Positions 1 to 8,804 of a stretch of 34,691 bases of DNA are shown piece after piece. Origin of the DNA: JARROD01 sp037384225. Lineage in GTDB: Bacteria > Pseudomonadota > Gammaproteobacteria > Pseudomonadales > Cellvibrionaceae. The position numbers and the translations under genes are program-made. The notes under the pieces were generated by a model. It was not told the DNA's origin, made no database searches, and saw only the letters and a program-made list of their open reading frames with translations. The stretch lies in assembly GCA_037384225.1 (NCBI GenBank), contig JARROD010000012.1, forward strand, positions 1 to 34,691. The letters run 5' to 3'. Position 1 is the stretch's first letter. Each line of letters begins with the position of its first letter.

Positions 1-2045
1 GTGACCAGAGCCTGGCGGACTCCGGGGTGCCGCAGAAGGTGAGAGGCAAGCTCACCGGGCTCGACTCTAAAACCGCGGATTTTCACCTGATCGTCGTTGC
101 GCCCTAACCATTCCAGGGCACCGCCGGGCAGCCAGCGGAAGCGGTCGCCGGTGGCGTAGAGGCGGGCACAATCCGCCGGCCGGCGCCGGAAAGGGTTGGG
201 CACAAAGCGCTCCGCCGTGGCGGCGGCGCGGCCGAGATAACCGTCGGCCAGCGCCGGGCCGCCGATATAGAGTTCCCCGGCCATGCCTGGCGGCACCTCC
301 GCCATATGCCGGTCCAGCAGATAGAGATCGCAGCTGGCCAGCGCCCGGTCCAATAACAGGTTGCTGAGGCGCTGGCCGGCTTCCCGGCCGCCACCGCGGT
401 ATTCCCGCACCAGCGCGCCCACCGTGGTTTCCGTGGGGCCATAGTGGTTGTAGATCCGGCATGAGGGGCGGCTGCCGTGCAACCGCCTGACAAATTCGAG
501 TTCACAGGCTTCACCACCCAAAATCAATCGTTGCGCGGGCATGAAAGGTCCTGCCTCCGCGGCTTCCATCAGGGCCTTGAAATGCGAAGGAACGATTTTC
601 AGACAATCGATAGCATGCGTCTGCATATAGGCGCAAAACGCCTGTGGCTCCAGCGTCACTTGGGACGTTGGCAAATGCAGGTGCGCGCCTGCTGCCAGGG
701 CCGGAAACACCAGGGTGTAGCCCAGGTCCGCCGCCAGGGTCGACACCACAGCGCAGCGACTGGCGGGGGGCAGCGCCAGCGCCTCGGCGGCGGCCCGGCA
801 GTAATGACTCAGCGCCCGTTGGGATATGCAAACCCCTTTGGGGGTGCCGGTGCTGCCGGAGGTGAAGACGATATAGGCCTGATAGTGCGGTTCACAAGGG
901 TGCGGTTCACAAGGGTGCGCTTCAAAAGTGGGTTCTCCAATAGAACGTTGGGCAGTCCCCGCCGTCGCCGGTGATGCACGGTGGTCGAGTACCAGCGGGA
1001 TCACTGGGCCGGCAAAGACCGGAGCGCCGTCGACGTCGCTGGCGCCGGGGTTTTCTGGCGTGGTTACCAACGCCTGACATTGCGCTGTGTTCAGCAGCTC
1101 CCGCACCCGCGCCGTCGGTGTGGATGGATCGATGGGGACAAAACAGCCCGCGACTTTGAATACCGCCAGCATCGCGACGATGGTGTCAGCCTGTCGCGGC
1201 AACCACAGTCCTATGCACGGGTTTTCAGGCAGCGCCAAGGCATCGAGCTGGTGCGCCAGTCGGTCGGCCAGTGCATTGAGCTGCCAATAATCCAGGGTGC
1301 GTTCACCGTCGCTGACCGCCGGATTGTTGGGATTGGCCTGCACCTGGGCGGTGAACTGCGACAACAGCAGTGGCGGTGTCTCTTGGCCGCCTGCTGTGCG
1401 GTAACGCCGTCGCCAGCGCGCGCGCTCCACGGGTGTGAGCAGGGGCAGCGTTCTTACATCGGCATCGGGGGTGTCCACTACGGCCTGCAGCAACGTTGTG
1501 TATTGTCCCAGGAAACGGCGGGCGGTGGCGGCGAGAAACAGATCCGAATCGTAGTCCAGCTCGGCGGTCAATTCACCCTGTTCCAAAGTAAGATTCAAAC
1601 TCAAGTCGAATTTAGCCTGGTGTCCGGAAAGACTGCGCCGGGTAACCGTGCACCCTGGAATCTGGTATTCGCCGAGGATGGTGTCGAGATTGAAAACGAC
1701 ATCGATAAGCCGGTGCTGTGCGGGCGCCGATTGATTTAGCGAGCCTTGTGGGTTTCGCCGTTCCCTGAGCATTTCCGCCAGCGGGTAATTGGCGTTGGCA
1801 AATCCATCCAGCAATTGGCTTTGCAGCTGTTTCAAAAGGGTGGAAAAGGCGGTCGGGGCCTGGGGACGTTCCATGAGAATAGGCAACAGGTGGGTATAGT
1901 AGGCGATAACCGATTCACTGCCGGCGTGGTTTCTGCCGGACACGGGAATGCCCACCAGCAGTTGCGAATCCGGACTCAGCCGGTGCAGCCAGGCAAAATA
2001 AACGGCGAGTAAAAAATTGAATGGTGTGCAGGCGTTTTTTTCGGG
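1..2045 (-). CDS. NRPS part of PKS-NRPS hybrid: end of C domain plus Asp-type A domain (partial, runs off left edge)
   Basis: This is the continuation of the hybrid synthetase in the -1 frame relative to 1976-7369. The frame is open from 2045 (just after a TAA at 2048-2046) to the left edge. It encodes the second half of a condensation domain (AVYFAWLHRLSP, then GIPVSGRNHAG), a linker, and an adenylation domain with A3 (YIVFTSGSTGTPKG, around 830-885), A5 (NHYGPTETTVG, around 430-455) and A8 (GRNDDQVKIRGFRVEPGEL). Aligned to GrsA, the visible pocket residues are D235, L236, T239, K278, L299, G301, H322, V330, G331. This is the pattern known for aspartate (DLTKVGHIG-K type); asparagine codes have E where this has H. 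The A10 lysine and any following carrier protein lie outside the window. A start here is unlikely: the fragment is best read as the same polypeptide as the upstream gene, separated by an indel or slippage. Confidence 0.88.
885..929. repeat. 15-bp tandem repeat (about 2.8 units) just before A3 core motif
   Basis: The 15-bp unit gtgcggttcacaagg is present twice exactly and once degenerate. On the minus strand it encodes HPCEP HPCEP immediately upstream of the A3 phosphate-binding loop. It is in frame, so it lengthens the linker without breaking the A domain. Confidence 0.85.
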
Positions 2046-5000
2046 TTATCGGTGGGCAGCGCCATGGGGTTGTTATAGGTTGCCAGTGTTTGCAGCCAGT
2101 AGTCGCGTTCGCGCTGCCACTGTGGTGTTGTTTTGATCTGCGTCTGCCAGGCGATCCAGTCTTGCAGTTGTTTCCCGCTGGAAGACGATTGGCCGTCGGC
2201 CAATGGCTTTTCGCCGATTGCCATTTCGCTGCAAACCGGTATCTTGCCGCGGGTGTTAGCAAGCGGCGGTTGCCCCTCGGCCTGTGTCTCCTGCCGATAG
2301 TTCGCCATTATTTCCTCGAGCAGCAATTGTGTCGACAGACCGTCGGCAATGATGTGGTGGATCACCAGCAATAAACAGTGCTGCTGTTGCCCGAGTTGAA
2401 ACAGATGTAAGCGCGAAAGTGGGTGCTTACTTAGGTCGAATGGTGTCTGACTCGCTTGCAGCAGTTTTGCCTTAAGTCGGCGTTCGCTAGCCGCTGTCGG
2501 CGCAGTGTCCGCTGCGTTCAGGCATTCGAATAACGGCGTCAAGTCGACCTTTGGCACAACCCGTTGGTGCAAACCATCGGTACAGATACAGGTGCGTAGC
2601 GCCTGGTGCCGCCGCACTGTCGAGGCGACTGCCCGGGCCAGTGCTGGGAGCTGAAAAGGGCCCGAGATATCCAGTGCCGCTGTGATGTTGTAGGCGATAT
2701 GCCCTCGCGCCGATACCTGTGACAGGCGCCAGAGTTGGGCTTGGGATTCAGTCAGCGGTAACAGCAGAGATTCGGCGTCCCGTTCAGGGGAGTGCCAAAA
2801 GCCGGTCCGCTGCAATTGCCGACTGGTTTCCACGACGGTGTCGAAGATATTGTCGATGTCAGCATCCGTGTGCGCGGTGGAGAGGAAACAGTTGCGCCCC
2901 TCCCAGATATAAATACCTTTATCGAGCAGGTAGTAAAAAAACAGGTCCTGGTTGCCGCTGAACACAAAGCGAAACAGTGACCCGAAATATTCCACCCGCA
3001 GGGGCGCGCCACTGCCGGCAAAAAAATTGTTCAAGCGGGTGGCGAGTGCCCGGGTGCGCGCGTTCAACGACGGGTACAGCTCGCCGGCGTCGGCGAGCAG
3101 GTGCATTAACACCGCGCGACTGGCGGCGAGGGTAAGCGGGTGTTTACAAAAGGTACCGGCGAAAAACGTGGTTTCAACGGCGGGGTAGGAGGCATCGCCG
3201 TATTGCCATTGACCGCCGTCAACCCGGTCCATGTAGCGTCGTTTGCCAGCGACGATACCGATGGGCAAACCGCCGCCGACAATTTTGCCGTAGGTGGCGA
3301 TATCGGCGTCGACGCCGAAGTATTCCTGGGCGCCGCCAAGGGCGATTCTGAAGCCGGTGATCATTTCATCCATAATCAACAGCACGCCGGTTTGCCGGGT
3401 AATGTCTCGCAGGTGACGGATAAATTGTGCCGGTTGCAGCGCCGGGTGCCGGCTTTGCACCGGCTCGATCAATACCGCTGCCAGTTCATCGGCGTGGCTA
3501 TGGATGAAATCCAACGCACTATCGTTGCCGTACTCCAGTACCCATATGTCGCGCACCATGGCGGGTGTTACACCGGGCGCCATGGGTTCCGACGCCTCCT
3601 CACCAGCGGCAAAGGCCAGGGTGCCGTCGAAGTGACCGTGGTAAGAGCCTTCGAACATCACCAGCTTGTCGCGCCCACGGCAGGCCCGCGCCAGTCGCAG
3701 TGCGGTCATAACGGCTTCGGTGCCGGAGTTGGTGAACATCACCCGTTCCTGCCCCGTACACCGCTGTATGAGTTCCGCCACCTCGCCGGCGAGCGGTGCC
3801 TGGGGGCCCAGTGGCATGCCCCGCTCAAGTTGCTCGATGTGGGCCTGTTTGACCGCCGGCGGTTCGTGCCCCAACAGGTGCACGCCGAATCCCATTGAAA
3901 TGTCGGTGTAGCGGTTGCCATCGACATCCCAGATAAACGCGCCGGCGGCGTGTTCGGCGACAATCGGGTAGAGCATTTCTTTGGTGGTGAAACGAAACCC
4001 GGCGCAGGCTCGGTTATCCGCCAGCGTGGAGCGATAGCGTTGTGCCCAGGCCTTGGAACCCCGGGTTTTTTCGCAATAGGCCTGCGCCAGGATTTGGCAA
4101 TGGCGCTGCTGCGCGGTATCCAAGTGCGCGCCGCCGCGGGTGTCGGCTCTGCGCCAGGGCAACACGCTTTGTTGGGCTTTGGTGGGGCGCACTGCCCGGT
4201 TGTCGAGACTTGTGGTCTCAGGTTGCCGCCGCCGTCGTGGAGAATGTTTCCGCAGATAGTCGGCTAGATCTTCGATGGATTGAATCTCTTCGAAAAACTG
4301 CCTGATTTGCAGGGTGACCCCATAGGTTTTTTCCAGTTGACGCACGGCGGAAACCAGTACCAGTGAATCGGCCCCGAGTTCGAGAAACGAGACGCGCGTA
4401 TCGATGCGGTCCGCCGGGGTTTGTAACAGCCTCGCCACTATCCGGCGCACTTCGTCGATAGTGTCTGAGGGCTGTGTCTGTGAGGGCTGCGTTTGGGGAT
4501 GGGTAACAACGGTGGAGGTGTCGGCGCTATTGTTTGCCAGGGAGACCGGATCGGGCTCGAGTTCTCTTTCCCGCTCCTGCGGCACAGAGGCTGCAGGGTG
4601 GACTGGTAGCGGGCGAATAGACGAATTGACACGCAGGTATTTGCGCTCGAACGGGTAGTTGGGCAACGCGGTGTATTGTCGTTCCCGCCGGTTGCCAAGA
4701 TGTTCCCAGCGCAGGTGGTGGCCGTGGGTGAACAGCGTCGCCAGCGCCTCATAAAACACGGCATTGTCGTCCGCATTTTTTTGTAGCGTAGGTAAAAACA
4801 ATCGCCTGGTGTCACTGTCCTGAACCTGCGCGGCGTGCCTGTGGGCCAGTGCGCAAAGCACCGGCGCCGGCCCCAGTTCCAGGTTGAAGGGTGTGTCGTA
4901 CCGGGCCAGCACCGTTAAACATTGTTGGAACTGCACGGGGTTGCGGCAGTGGTTGCGCCAGTGGGTTTTATTCAGGCGTTGGCCAACATTGAAGACGGTG

Positions 5001-7369
5001 CCAGTGCTGCTGGATATCAGCGGGATGTGCAGTGGCCGGTAATCTGTTTTTGCCGCCTCGGCTTCCAACTCCGGCAGGATCGGTTCCACCAGCGCGGAGT
5101 GAAAGGCGGCGCCGACAGCGAGTCTGTTGCTGGCGATACCGAGCGTAGCAAGCCGTTCCAGCAGCTGATCCAACGCGACGCGTTCACCGCTGACCACCTG
5201 ATCATGGCTGCCGTTGATGGCGGCGATATCGAGTTTTCCCGCGAACGCCGCCAATTCCCGTTGCAGTGTCTGCCGCTCGCTGTGGACATTTGCCATGGCG
5301 CCGTCGGCACTGAGTTTCTGGGTTAAAGCCCCACGGCTCGCTACCAGGCGCAGTGTCTGTGCTTCGCTCATAGCGCCGGCGACACAGGCCGCGGCGTATT
5401 CGCCCAGACTGTGGCCGAGTACAATATCCGGTTTTACACCCAGCGCTTGCCACAGTGCCGCCAGGCTGAGCTGAACCGCGGTTAAGGCCGGCTGCGCGAA
5501 CCGGGTCTGATGGATTTGTCCCGCGTCCATGTGTTCGCTGTAGAGCAGGTCTTGCAGCGAAACTTCCAGCATTCCCTCCAGGTGCTGTTGGCAGCGATCG
5601 AAGGTCTGGCGGAAAACTTTCTGGCTGCGGTACAAGCCCCGTGCCATGGCAAAATACTGACAGCCCTGGCCGCTGAACAAAAACGCCAGCGTCGGTTTTG
5701 GGCGGCGCTGGCGTTTTTTGCGCTGAGCCCCTGATTGTAGTTGTGAGTTGTTTTCCAACTCGGCACCGGAAGTGCTGAGGGCTTTATTTTTCTCATCGCT
5801 GAGGGCTCTATTTTCCTCATCGCTGAGGGCTCTATTTTCCTCATCGCTGAGGGCTCTATCCAACTTATCACAAAGTGTTTTGGCTGAGGCTCCGTGCACG
5901 GCTAATCTGTGGGTGAACTGGCTGCGCCCGGTGTTGGTGGCGCGGCAGATGTGTTGCAGTTCAGTATCGGATTTATTGCGCAGAAAAGCCGCGTATTGGC
6001 TCGACAGGCGTTCCAGGGCGGTCGGTGTTTTAGCGGCGAGACAGAGAATGAAATAATCGTCCTTTGTGGGTTCTGTATTGGCGGATGCGGCGGCGTCGCT
6101 TTCGATCAGTAAATGGCAGTTGGTGCCGCCGAAACCAAAACTGCTGATGCCCGCCAGACGTTTGCCGGCGGATTCTGGCCAGGGCTCCAGAGCGGTTTGT
6201 ACGGTAAACGGCAGGCGGGCGAAATCGATATAGGGATTGGACTTGTGAAAATGCAGGCTGGGGGGGAGGGCGCCGTGTTGCATTGACAGCACCACTTTTA
6301 TCAGTCCGGCGATACCCGCCGCTGCCTCCAGATGACCGATATTGGTTTTGACCGAACCGAGGCGGCACTTTGGCGTACCGTCGCTGCGGTCGACAGCGGC
6401 GAAAGCCCTGCCGAGGGCCTTGGCTTCAATAGGATCCCCCAGCAGGGTACCGGTGCCGTGGAGTTCGATGTACTGGATCCGGCCGGGATCCACGGCACCC
6501 TTTTTCCAGGCTTGTGACACCACGGCGGTCTGCGCCGCGGGGTTGGGGGCGGTGAGGCCATTAGTGGCGCCGTCTTGGTTGACGGCGCTGCCTTTTATGA
6601 CGGCCAGTACCGGGTTGCCGTCGGCTTGTGCCCGGGTCAATCGTTTCAGTATCACCGCGCCGGCGCCTTCGCCCCGCACATAGCCGTCGGCGGCGGCATC
6701 AAAAGTTTTGCAGCGACCGTCGGCCGCCATCATATTGGCCATCGCGAATGCCTGGCTGAGTTCCGGTCGCAACAGCAGGTTGACGCCGCCTGCAATCGCC
6801 AGTTCACACTCCCCGTCGCGCAGACTGCGACAGGCCAGGTGCACGGCCACCAGCGATGACGAACAGGCCGTGTCGACCGCCATGCTGGGACCGCTCCAGT
6901 TCATCAGATAGGAGAGGCGGTTGGCGGCATTGCAGGCGGCGTTTCCGGTTCCCGTGTAGGCGCAGAGATTGTCGCCACCACTGGCGTCGAGAAAGTAATC
7001 CTGTGTGGAAATGCCGGTAAACACGGCGACGGGTTTGCCGTACAAAATGTCTTTGGTGAGCGCGGCATTTTCCAGCGCCTGCCAGACGACTTCGTAAAAT
7101 ACTCTGTGCTGCGGATCTATTGCTTTAGCTTCGCGTTCGGAAATGGCAAAAAAGCCGGCGTCGAATCCGTAGACATCCTCCAGAAAACCACCCCAGCGCG
7201 CCGCACCCGGGACATCGCCCCAGCGATCATCGGGCGTTTCGGTTATTGCATCCACGCCGCTTTCGAGCAGGGACCAAAATTGTTGCGGGTCGTGCGCTTT
7301 GGGAAAACGGCAGCCCAGCCCGATGATGGCTATGGGTTCGTTATCGTACTGGGTCTCCCTCGATTCCAC
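1976..7369 (-). CDS. Hybrid PKS-NRPS: KS-AT-ACP-aminotransferase-C (frame broken in C domain)
   Basis: A multidomain synthetase expected to elongate an acyl chain by one malonyl unit, convert the beta-keto group to a beta-amine and pass it to an NRPS module. Domains in residues counted from a TTG at 7408: ketosynthase about 24-450 (active Cys in DTACSSS near 180, His in HGTGT near 317 and in NIGHLE near 357); acyltransferase about 575-880 (GHSLGEYAAA near 665; AFHS motif, malonyl-like); carrier protein with ELGADSL near 1012; class-III PLP aminotransferase about 1090-1530 with the PLP lysine in ATYGKIVGGG near 1372; condensation domain from 1548 with HHIIADG near 1685. The reading frame ends prematurely at 1976 inside the C domain. 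I prefer the GTG at 7369, right behind the carrier gene's stop and with GGAG upstream, over TTG 7408. The order matches iturin-family MycA/ItuA and puwainaphycin-type enzymes with a beta-amino fatty acid starter. Confidence 0.93.
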   Translation of the reverse strand: MESRETQYDNEPIAIIGLGCRFPKAHDPQQFWSLLESGVDAITETPDDRWGDVPGAARWGGFLEDVYGFDAGFFAISEREAKAIDPQHRVFYEVVWQALENAALTKDILYGKPVAVFTGISTQDYFLDASGGDNLCAYTGTGNAACNAANRLSYLMNWSGPSMAVDTACSSSLVAVHLACRSLRDGECELAIAGGVNLLLRPELSQAFAMANMMAADGRCKTFDAAADGYVRGEGAGAVILKRLTRAQADGNPVLAVIKGSAVNQDGATNGLTAPNPAAQTAVVSQAWKKGAVDPGRIQYIELHGTGTLLGDPIEAKALGRAFAAVDRSDGTPKCRLGSVKTNIGHLEAAAGIAGLIKVVLSMQHGALPPSLHFHKSNPYIDFARLPFTVQTALEPWPESAGKRLAGISSFGFGGTNCHLLIESDAAASANTEPTKDDYFILCLAAKTPTALERLSSQYAAFLRNKSDTELQHICRATNTGRSQFTHRLAVHGASAKTLCDKLDRALSDEENRALSDEENRALSDEKNKALSTSGAELENNSQLQSGAQRKKRQRRPKPTLAFLFSGQGCQYFAMARGLYRSQKVFRQTFDRCQQHLEGMLEVSLQDLLYSEHMDAGQIHQTRFAQPALTAVQLSLAALWQALGVKPDIVLGHSLGEYAAACVAGAMSEAQTLRLVASRGALTQKLSADGAMANVHSERQTLQRELAAFAGKLDIAAINGSHDQVVSGERVALDQLLERLATLGIASNRLAVGAAFHSALVEPILPELEAEAAKTDYRPLHIPLISSSTGTVFNVGQRLNKTHWRNHCRNPVQFQQCLTVLARYDTPFNLELGPAPVLCALAHRHAAQVQDSDTRRLFLPTLQKNADDNAVFYEALATLFTHGHHLRWEHLGNRRERQYTALPNYPFERKYLRVNSSIRPLPVHPAASVPQERERELEPDPVSLANNSADTSTVVTHPQTQPSQTQPSDTIDEVRRIVARLLQTPADRIDTRVSFLELGADSLVLVSAVRQLEKTYGVTLQIRQFFEEIQSIEDLADYLRKHSPRRRRQPETTSLDNRAVRPTKAQQSVLPWRRADTRGGAHLDTAQQRHCQILAQAYCEKTRGSKAWAQRYRSTLADNRACAGFRFTTKEMLYPIVAEHAAGAFIWDVDGNRYTDISMGFGVHLLGHEPPAVKQAHIEQLERGMPLGPQAPLAGEVAELIQRCTGQERVMFTNSGTEAVMTALRLARACRGRDKLVMFEGSYHGHFDGTLAFAAGEEASEPMAPGVTPAMVRDIWVLEYGNDSALDFIHSHADELAAVLIEPVQSRHPALQPAQFIRHLRDITRQTGVLLIMDEMITGFRIALGGAQEYFGVDADIATYGKIVGGGLPIGIVAGKRRYMDRVDGGQWQYGDASYPAVETTFFAGTFCKHPLTLAASRAVLMHLLADAGELYPSLNARTRALATRLNNFFAGSGAPLRVEYFGSLFRFVFSGNQDLFFYYLLDKGIYIWEGRNCFLSTAHTDADIDNIFDTVVETSRQLQRTGFWHSPERDAESLLLPLTESQAQLWRLSQVSARGHIAYNITAALDISGPFQLPALARAVASTVRRHQALRTCICTDGLHQRVVPKVDLTPLFECLNAADTAPTAASERRLKAKLLQASQTPFDLSKHPLSRLHLFQLGQQQHCLLLVIHHIIADGLSTQLLLEEIMANYRQETQAEGQPPLANTRGKIPVCSEMAIGEKPLADGQSSSSGKQLQDWIAWQTQIKTTPQWQRERDYWLQTLATYNNPMALPTDNPKKTPAHHSIFYSPFILPGCTG
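2035..2041 (-). other. A7 homopolymer at which the PKS-NRPS frame changes by -1
   Basis: Read on the minus strand, the codons CCG AAA AAA ACG lead to a stop at 1978-1976. Reading GAA AAA AAC from the same run gives the conserved C-domain sequence that stays open to the left edge. One extra A (A8) would restore a single gene. The site lacks the X XXY YYZ phase of a classical two-tRNA slippery heptamer, so the options are a base-calling or assembly error, a real mutation, or transcriptional slippage. Confidence 0.9.
5774..5859. repeat. 24-bp tandem repeat (3.6 units) in the KS-AT linker
   Basis: The units start at 5774, 5798, 5822 and 5846. Each full unit encodes ENRALSDE on the minus strand, giving a charged linker between ketosynthase and acyltransferase. 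The two central units are identical, so the array may vary in copy number. In-frame gain or loss would only change linker length. Confidence 0.9.
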
Positions 7370-7371
7370 CG

Positions 7372-7770
7372 TTAAGACGCTCCATCCGAGTGACTGGGGT
7401 TTTGCCAATGCTGTTGTAAAGAGTGCTGTTGTATAGATGGCTGTTGTAAAGGTTGTGAGGGTGAAAACGTGGATTGAATAAAATAAATCAATCGATAGGC
7501 GAAGCGGGTGGCGGCGCCGTCTCTGAGGGATAAGTGGTTGGCGAGTTCTATCAGCGTAGGGTACTCCCAGACGATATCGGGCGACACCGGGGAGCCTATC
7601 CAGTCCTCCAGTTCACCGCACAGGCTCACGGCGTTTACCGATGAGAGCCCATAAATATCGAGTACCGGTTGATCTGTTTCTATTTCATCTTCAGGAATTG
7701 ATGTGTAGCTGGAGATTTTATTTATCAGCCACTCGAGGATTTCCTCTTCATCGTAAATCGGCATAAGCAA
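7372..7770 (-). CDS. Free-standing acyl carrier protein of the lipopeptide cluster
   Basis: A 132-residue protein whose first 90 residues form a carrier domain. The phosphopantetheine serine is in DIYGLSSVNAVSL near residue 44, and the usual acidic residue before Ser is replaced by Ser. The family role is to accept an acyl group from a fatty-acyl-AMP ligase and hand it to a KS domain. The C-terminal 40 residues are a low-complexity Q/S-rich tail. Its stop codon is directly followed by the preferred start of the PKS gene, so the two are almost certainly one operon. Both TTG 7770 (GAGG five bases upstream) and ATG 7764 are possible starts; the Shine-Dalgarno spacing favours TTG. The partner ligase is probably the divergent gene at 8805. 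Confidence 0.87.
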   Translation of the reverse strand: MLMPIYDEEEILEWLINKISSYTSIPEDEIETDQPVLDIYGLSSVNAVSLCGELEDWIGSPVSPDIVWEYPTLIELANHLSLRDGAATRFAYRLIYFIQSTFSPSQPLQQPSIQQHSLQQHWQNPSHSDGAS

Positions 7771-7942
7771 TATGGCCTCGGAATAGCAAACCCGGCGTTT
7801 TTTCTGATGGGTTAAGAATCGTTTTTATCTTTTTAAACCGCGCCCAAAACACTGGCTTTTAAGCGTGGAAAAGGTAGCGGTCATGCAGCAAGCGAGCTTC
7901 TGAAAATAATTTTGTAGCGCCGGTAGGCGTGAAAATATTTAT

Positions 7943-7994
7943 TCAGAAAAGTGTAGCCGGAATTCGTTTTTTTACCTCGGCTACACTTTTCTGG
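7943..7994. terminator. Strong hairpin after the NHLP-like gene
   Basis: A perfect 15-bp stem (7945-7959 with 7978-7992, AGAAAAGTGTAGCCG arm) around an 18-base loop lies immediately downstream of the stop of the minus-strand gene at 8005-8277 and upstream of the carrier protein gene. It probably ends or attenuates transcription of the small gene. A clean U-tract is missing, so the terminator call is tentative. Confidence 0.6.
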
Positions 7995-8004
7995 AGTGCA
8001 TCTA

Positions 8005-8277
8005 TCAGACGGGTTTGGCCCCTTTGTGTAGCGCCAGGTGCACGCCTCCCACCCAGTCTACGTTTGCATTTTCCACGTCAACGTTGAGTGTGCCACCGGC
8101 GGTGTTCCCCTGTACGTGCGCGGAAATCTTTGCTGTGTCGTCAACGCTTACACCGTTGTTTTTGAGTACGCTCTTGGGGTCTCTCACGAAGCTTTGCAGA
8201 AAGCTGTGATCGGTAATGGCTTTGGCGATAACTGTGCCGATTTCACTATAGTTGTTTGCGGTTGATGATGTAGTCAT
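8005..8277 (-). CDS. Small protein resembling NHLP (nitrile hydratase-like leader peptide) RiPP precursors
   Basis: A 90-residue protein with a good ribosome site (AAGGA seven bases before the ATG). The middle section, IAKAITDHSFLQSFVRDPKS followed by VLKNNGVSVDD, fits the pattern seen in nitrile-hydratase-derived leader peptides: an alanine-rich helix, D-x-x-F, then DPK-x-x-L and a G-rich turn. A GNTAGG sequence near residue 60 could be a double-glycine-like processing point, leaving a 30-residue acidic-to-basic tail (TLNVDVENANVDW...) without Cys and with few Ser/Thr. No recognisable RiPP-modifying enzyme or peptidase transporter is within the window near it. It lies between the carrier protein and ligase genes and is bounded downstream by a hairpin. 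Alternatively it may be an unmodified small cluster protein. The leader resemblance is by eye. Confidence 0.6.
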   Translation of the reverse strand: MTTSSTANNYSEIGTVIAKAITDHSFLQSFVRDPKSVLKNNGVSVDDTAKISAHVQGNTAGGTLNVDVENANVDWVGGVHLALHKGAKPV

Positions 8278-8437
8278 AATGGTTCCTTGATTGCTGTGTT
8301 GATTAAACAGAGGATATGCAACGATTAGTGTTTACGCTAACCAGTATTGCTAACAAGTAAGAATAATTCAATTTTAAAAATTTAAAATCATTTGTTGAAA
8401 TTAAAAAACTAAGTGATTAAATAAAATAAGAATACTT

Positions 8438-8634
8438 AGGCCCTGTAAAGAAATTACTTTACATTCTCGCTGCCCCCTCATTCCGCTTGGCGGTGTTGCT
8501 TGAGCTCGAAATATCGGCAGGAGCCTTCAGCTAATAGAATAGCCTTCAGCGAATAGAAAAGTCTTCGCTCAAGCGCCTTGCCAGACGGGCGATGGAACAC
8601 CGAGAATGTAATGTTATTTCTTTACAGGCCCTTA
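8438..8634. mobile_element. MITE-like imperfect inverted-repeat element (about 197 bp)
   Basis: The left arm, starting aggccctgtaaagaaa, and the right arm (reverse complement starting agggcctgtaaagaaa) pair over roughly 70 bp with mismatches, closing on gcttgag/ctcaagc. The internal segment contains the imperfect direct repeat agccttcagc. It has no coding capacity. It sits in the AT-rich spacer upstream of the ligase gene. Confidence 0.7.
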
Positions 8635-8651
8635 GGGTCGTGCACGACCCT
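8634..8651. repeat. Perfect 18-bp palindrome AGGGTCGTGCACGACCCT
   Basis: A perfect palindrome abutting the hairpin element. The same 18 bp recurs at 10871-10888 as the core of a 30-bp palindrome, and a variant forms both arms of a hairpin at 32672-32716. This is a dispersed repeat, or less likely an operator. Confidence 0.85.
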
Positions 8652-8679
8652 GAAAATGCTGCTATAGAAGGAGCGAAGC

Positions 8680-8713
8680 GGTCCTGGGTCGAAAATTTAT
8701 GCAACGATAGGGT
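8680..8713. repeat. 34-bp dispersed repeat, copy 1
   Basis: The sequence ggtcctg...tcgaaaatttatgcaacgatagggt is shared almost exactly with 23124-23158. In the second place it directly precedes a MITE copy. The rest of 8278-8804 shows no gene I can support. Confidence 0.75.
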
Positions 8714-8804
8714 CTGTTCCATTGATATTTCAGCGTTGTTTGTATGGCAGTATCCAGTGTGCGCCTATATGTTTTAAATTGATAAATTCTCACGGGCTGG
8801 TTAA

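Noticed and set aside
477..974. Plus-strand open frames opposite the NRPS A domain (also 981-1739, 3140-3898)
   Set aside because: They are antisense shadows of the GC-rich synthetase, with Arg/Gln-rich composition and no domain motifs; the minus-strand frame is fully explained.
5774..5859. Possible CRISPR-like array
   Set aside because: The 24-bp units are directly adjacent without spacers and are in frame in a PKS linker.
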